Assembly (NCBI GenBank): GCA_964596675.1
Contig: CAZQUZ010000007.1
Coordinates: forward strand, 1 to 64,000
Length of the DNA stretch: 64,000 nucleotides
Direction: 5' to 3'
Origin: JAGOMW01 sp964596675
GTDB taxonomy: Bacteria > Patescibacteriota > Gracilibacteria > BD1-5 > UBA2023
In this document: positions 61,925 through 64,000 of the stretch, piece by piece
How positions within the stretch are numbered: position 1 is the first letter of the stretch
Layout: each line of letters opens with the position of its first letter
The notes under the pieces: model-generated
Database searches by the model: none
The model's input: only the letters and a program-made list of their open reading frames with translations
Told to the model about the DNA's origin: nothing
Position numbers and translations under genes: made by a program

Positions 61925-63237
61925 TCGGAGAGTTGTTCCGCGATATCCCTCCCAGCCACATACCCACTCGCCCAGCATATCTGGAGTGAAAATCCTCCCG
62001 TATATCCATCGACATTCAGCACCTCTCCTGCGAAGTAGAGGTGCTGTCGTATGCGAGACTCCATCGTCAGGGGATCGAGCTCATCGGTCGATATACCACC
62101 TGCCGTGACGAACTCATCTCCTGGACGACGCTCGAGGAGTGTGAGTGGGATACCTCTCCCGAGGAGCTCTGCGATACGCTCGCGGTCTTTCCGACTAATG
62201 GAGCTCGCGAATGTGTCTGATATATGAGTGAAGTATTCACCAACAAATACATCTACAAATCGACGTGGGAGCTTATCCCCGAGTATGCTCGTGATGACTT
62301 TTTTCGGATGCGCTATAAATGTAGATTTTAGATACTCGTCCCAGTCATTTTCAGAGAGAGTCGAGAGTGGACGGAGGTATACGACTCTCTCATGTCATGC
62401 ACCGATATCCTCCCATGCGAGATGTGACGAGATCATGAATGCGAGTGGTCCAGAAATACCAAAATGTGTGAGGAGGAGTGGTCAGGATAATGCTACGTCA
62501 TCTGTCAGGAGTGTTGCATCTGAAAAGGCGACTCCAGAGAGCGCATGGAGCCATGTTTCTCCTGTGAGAAATGATGAAAGTGATGGTCAGAGTGTCGTCA
62601 CACTATGTCCGAGTGCACGGGCGAATGCATATCCATCGCCTGTAGAGCCAGTATGACTATAAGCATTTCACCCAGTGGTGATGACGAGGATATCAGATGT
62701 ATAGGTTCATTTTGGAGTCGCGAGCTGATACATCGACTGCTTCTGTCATCCTGGACTTGTTCCAGGGTCTATAGAAGAGCTTTGGATTCCTACATGCTCA
62801 GGAATGACAGATACATCAGTAATTCACTCCCCATAATGGATACTGATATTATCGCGATATTTCGCGAATATATCCTGAAATACGCCTACGATGTCATTCC
62901 CATCATCAGAAATAGGAAATACTCTCATATCTTCCTGTATCTTTAGAGGTACACCATGCGCCTCGAACCATTCTCGACACTTCCGAGGGGAGAATTTGCC
63001 CATCGCCTTTCGGATGAACTCCCAGCCTCGGACATACTTCGTAGAGAGAATTTTTTTATCCTCTATCGCGGTCGTTACATTACATCGGCCACCACCTGAG
63101 ATGATAACCTTTTTTCATGGACTCGTATTTTTCTCGAAGAGGTGGATATGATAGTCTCGTGACTGACTCGACTCCAGTATCGTAGCTGTAGTCATGAGTC
63201 CCGCTGCTCCTGCTCATATGATGACGATATGTTTCAT
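61921..63237 (-). CDS. HI0933/BaiN-family NAD(P)/FAD-dependent oxidoreductase with a repeat-derived insertion
   Basis: 438 residues. N-terminal FAD-binding IVIIGAGAAGLMT, then PGKKVIISGGGRCNVT, PRKCREWFEAHGVPLK, the internal ILVITTGGNAYSHTGSTGDGYAFARALGH and C-terminal FAGEVLNVDGYTGGFSLQICWASG, all typical of HI0933-family flavoproteins (activity mostly unknown). Codons 143-165 or so come from a 66-bp palindromic repeat (62744-62809) read in frame as a 22-residue loop with no match to the family. About ten UGA codons, one in the FAD-binding glycine motif and one in the repeat. Ends overlap the peroxiredoxin gene. Confidence 0.93.
62744..62809 (-). repeat. Palindromic interspersed repeat, copy 3, inside a coding region (66 bp)
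   Basis: Reverse complement starts TGTCATTCCTGAGCATG and ends GTCCAGGATGACA, matching copy 1 in both arms. Its length is 22 codons, and it keeps the frame of the flavoprotein gene, encoding SVIPEHVGIQSSS...PGTSPG, including one UGA glycine. Confidence 0.88.
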
Positions 63238-63331
63238 AGAGTGATTATATAGAGATTTATATCGGAGGAAAAAAGAAAAAACTTTTTTTGTCACAAAATA
63301 TCGATATACTCGTCTTTATAATGTACCACTT

Positions 63332-63886
63332 ATGCTTCTCGATACTCTAGAAAAAGCAAAAACATGAGATATAAAGGCGTTTGGTCACCTTTATGATATA
63401 TCCTATGATCGAGTCTATCGATACATATTTCATCGTACCCTCGATACGATACGCACAGAAGATATCGTGAGCGAAGTATATGCAAAATGTTTAAAGGGGA
63501 TCAAAAAATTCCGTGGTACAACGGAAGGAGAATACTATAGCTGGATATACCATATATGCTATACGACAATCATCGACGATATGCGAGGAGATATCTGAGT
63601 GGATAGCCTCGAGGATATCACATGGGAACCTGCATATAGTGATTATCAGGGTATAGATGCACGAGATAAGCTCGCTGAAGTTATAGAATATATGAAGACT
63701 CTCTCAGAAAAAGAACGCAGTATACTCACGATGCGTATATGGGATGATCTCTCCTATGCAGAGATAGCTGCTATCACTCTCGAATCAGAGTCCTCCCTCC
63801 GCAAAATCATCTCTCGTACGCTTATAAAAATTTCGAGTAATGTCAGCCCACTTGGACTCCTTATATTTCTCACCTTTTATGTCTAA
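63332..63886 (+). CDS. ECF-type RNA polymerase sigma factor
   Basis: 184 residues. Region 2 (AFGHLYDISYDRVYRYIFHRT ... EDIVSEVYAKCLKGIKKF ... YYSWIYHICYTTIIDDMRGD) and region 4 (MKTLSEKERSILTMRIWDDLSYAEIAAITLESESSLRKIISRTLIKI) show a sigma-70/ECF layout. The C-terminal hydrophobic end (PLGLLIFLTFYV) is unusual and overlaps the next gene. It directs RNA polymerase to a special promoter set. TATAAT lies 9 nt before the ATG. Two UGA codons. Confidence 0.9.
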
Positions 63887-64000
63887 TCACCTCGACGACA
63901 TCATCGATACCCTCGAAAGAGAAGATTCTCGACATATCCTAGAGATACTCTCGAGCATACGACCGAAGATAGCTATCGATCGGGATTTTCAGCATACTCT
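63879..64000 (+). CDS. Probable anti-sigma factor (3' part beyond window)
   Basis: The first 40 residues (SNHLDDIIDTLEREDSRHILEILSSIRPKIAIDRDFQHTL) are helical and acidic. The ATG overlaps the end of the sigma gene by 8 nt, the usual arrangement for a coupled anti-sigma factor. No sequence signature is visible in so short a fragment, so the function is inferred from context. Confidence 0.5.
   Translation, partial: MSNHLDDIIDTLEREDSRHILEILSSIRPKIAIDRDFQHT

Noticed and set aside
1..64000. CRISPR arrays, rRNA operons, integrases or transposases
   Set aside because: No regularly spaced repeats, no rRNA sequence and no transposase or integrase motifs were seen on either strand.

Overview
The window comes from a bacterium that reads UGA as glycine (genetic code 25), so it belongs to the Gracilibacteria / Absconditabacteria (BD1-5 / SR1) part of the Patescibacteria. 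Read with the standard code, almost every conserved gene is broken by TGA. Read with UGA = Gly, rpoC, ung, murB, yidD, rimO, rseP, dnaB, dnaA, gltX, mltG, ppk2 and others become full-length, and the UGA codons fall on glycines that are invariant in the families: P-loops, the prepilin G/FTL site, the GG of RpoC, the GGYDP of YidD. All coordinates below merge reading frames across TGA; only TAA and TAG are treated as stops. The sequence is a scaffold with a 100-N gap near 61.5 kb, and the first and last genes are cut by the window edge.

Layout. 0-9.9 kb: the 3' part of rpoC, a membrane nucleotidyl cyclase, ung, a Kazal-domain protein, then a minus-strand operon (two tiny basic proteins, mntP, a DUF45 metalloprotease) and secreted proteins of unknown role. 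10-13.7 kb: an AT-rich accessory island with an OLD-type ATPase/TOPRIM nuclease, a Phd/RelE-type toxin-antitoxin pair and a DUF2130 protein; a 41-bp duplication flanks the TA pair. 13.7-20.5 kb: a VirB2/TrbC-like pilin, a DUF4012 envelope protein, a VWA/Bat-like pair, yidD, murB, ybeY and tRNA-Phe. 20.6-30.3 kb: rimO, hypothetical proteins, a large lamin-tail-domain surface protein, an alpha/beta hydrolase, a candidate structured RNA and two polytopic membrane proteins, one a flippase. 30.4-38.2 kb: a foreign-looking gene, an AbrB/RelE TA pair abutting a polymerase-only polA, a Shine-Dalgarno-bearing small gene, a PH-domain protein, a possible ribosome-hibernation factor, the membrane proteases rseP and prsW, and tsaE.

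38.2-43.3 kb is a type IV pilus operon (PilN/PilO-like, PilC, four pseudopilin/PilX-type proteins). 43.3-51.5 kb carries dnaB, a TPR protein, rplS, dnaA, rsmI, an aldose epimerase and trhO. 51.5-57.3 kb has a histidine kinase, a membrane coiled-coil protein, gltX and mltG. 57.3-64 kb has a ferric-reductase/rubredoxin/FNR fusion, a leaderless micro-ORF, ppk2, a peroxiredoxin, a HI0933-type flavoprotein carrying an in-frame palindromic repeat, and an ECF sigma factor with a probable anti-sigma gene.

Expression signals are distinctive. Shine-Dalgarno motifs are nearly absent. Many promoters are TTGnnn - 15 to 17 nt - TATAnT, and in at least eight places the ATG lies only 6-7 nt after the -10 box, which implies leaderless mRNAs. 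Three convergent gene pairs have directly adjacent stop codons, so intergenic space is minimal. The most unusual items are the in-frame palindromic repeat inside the flavoprotein gene, the three-domain redox fusion, the duplication around the TA module, and one perfect 13-nt Shine-Dalgarno sequence in an otherwise SD-poor sequence.
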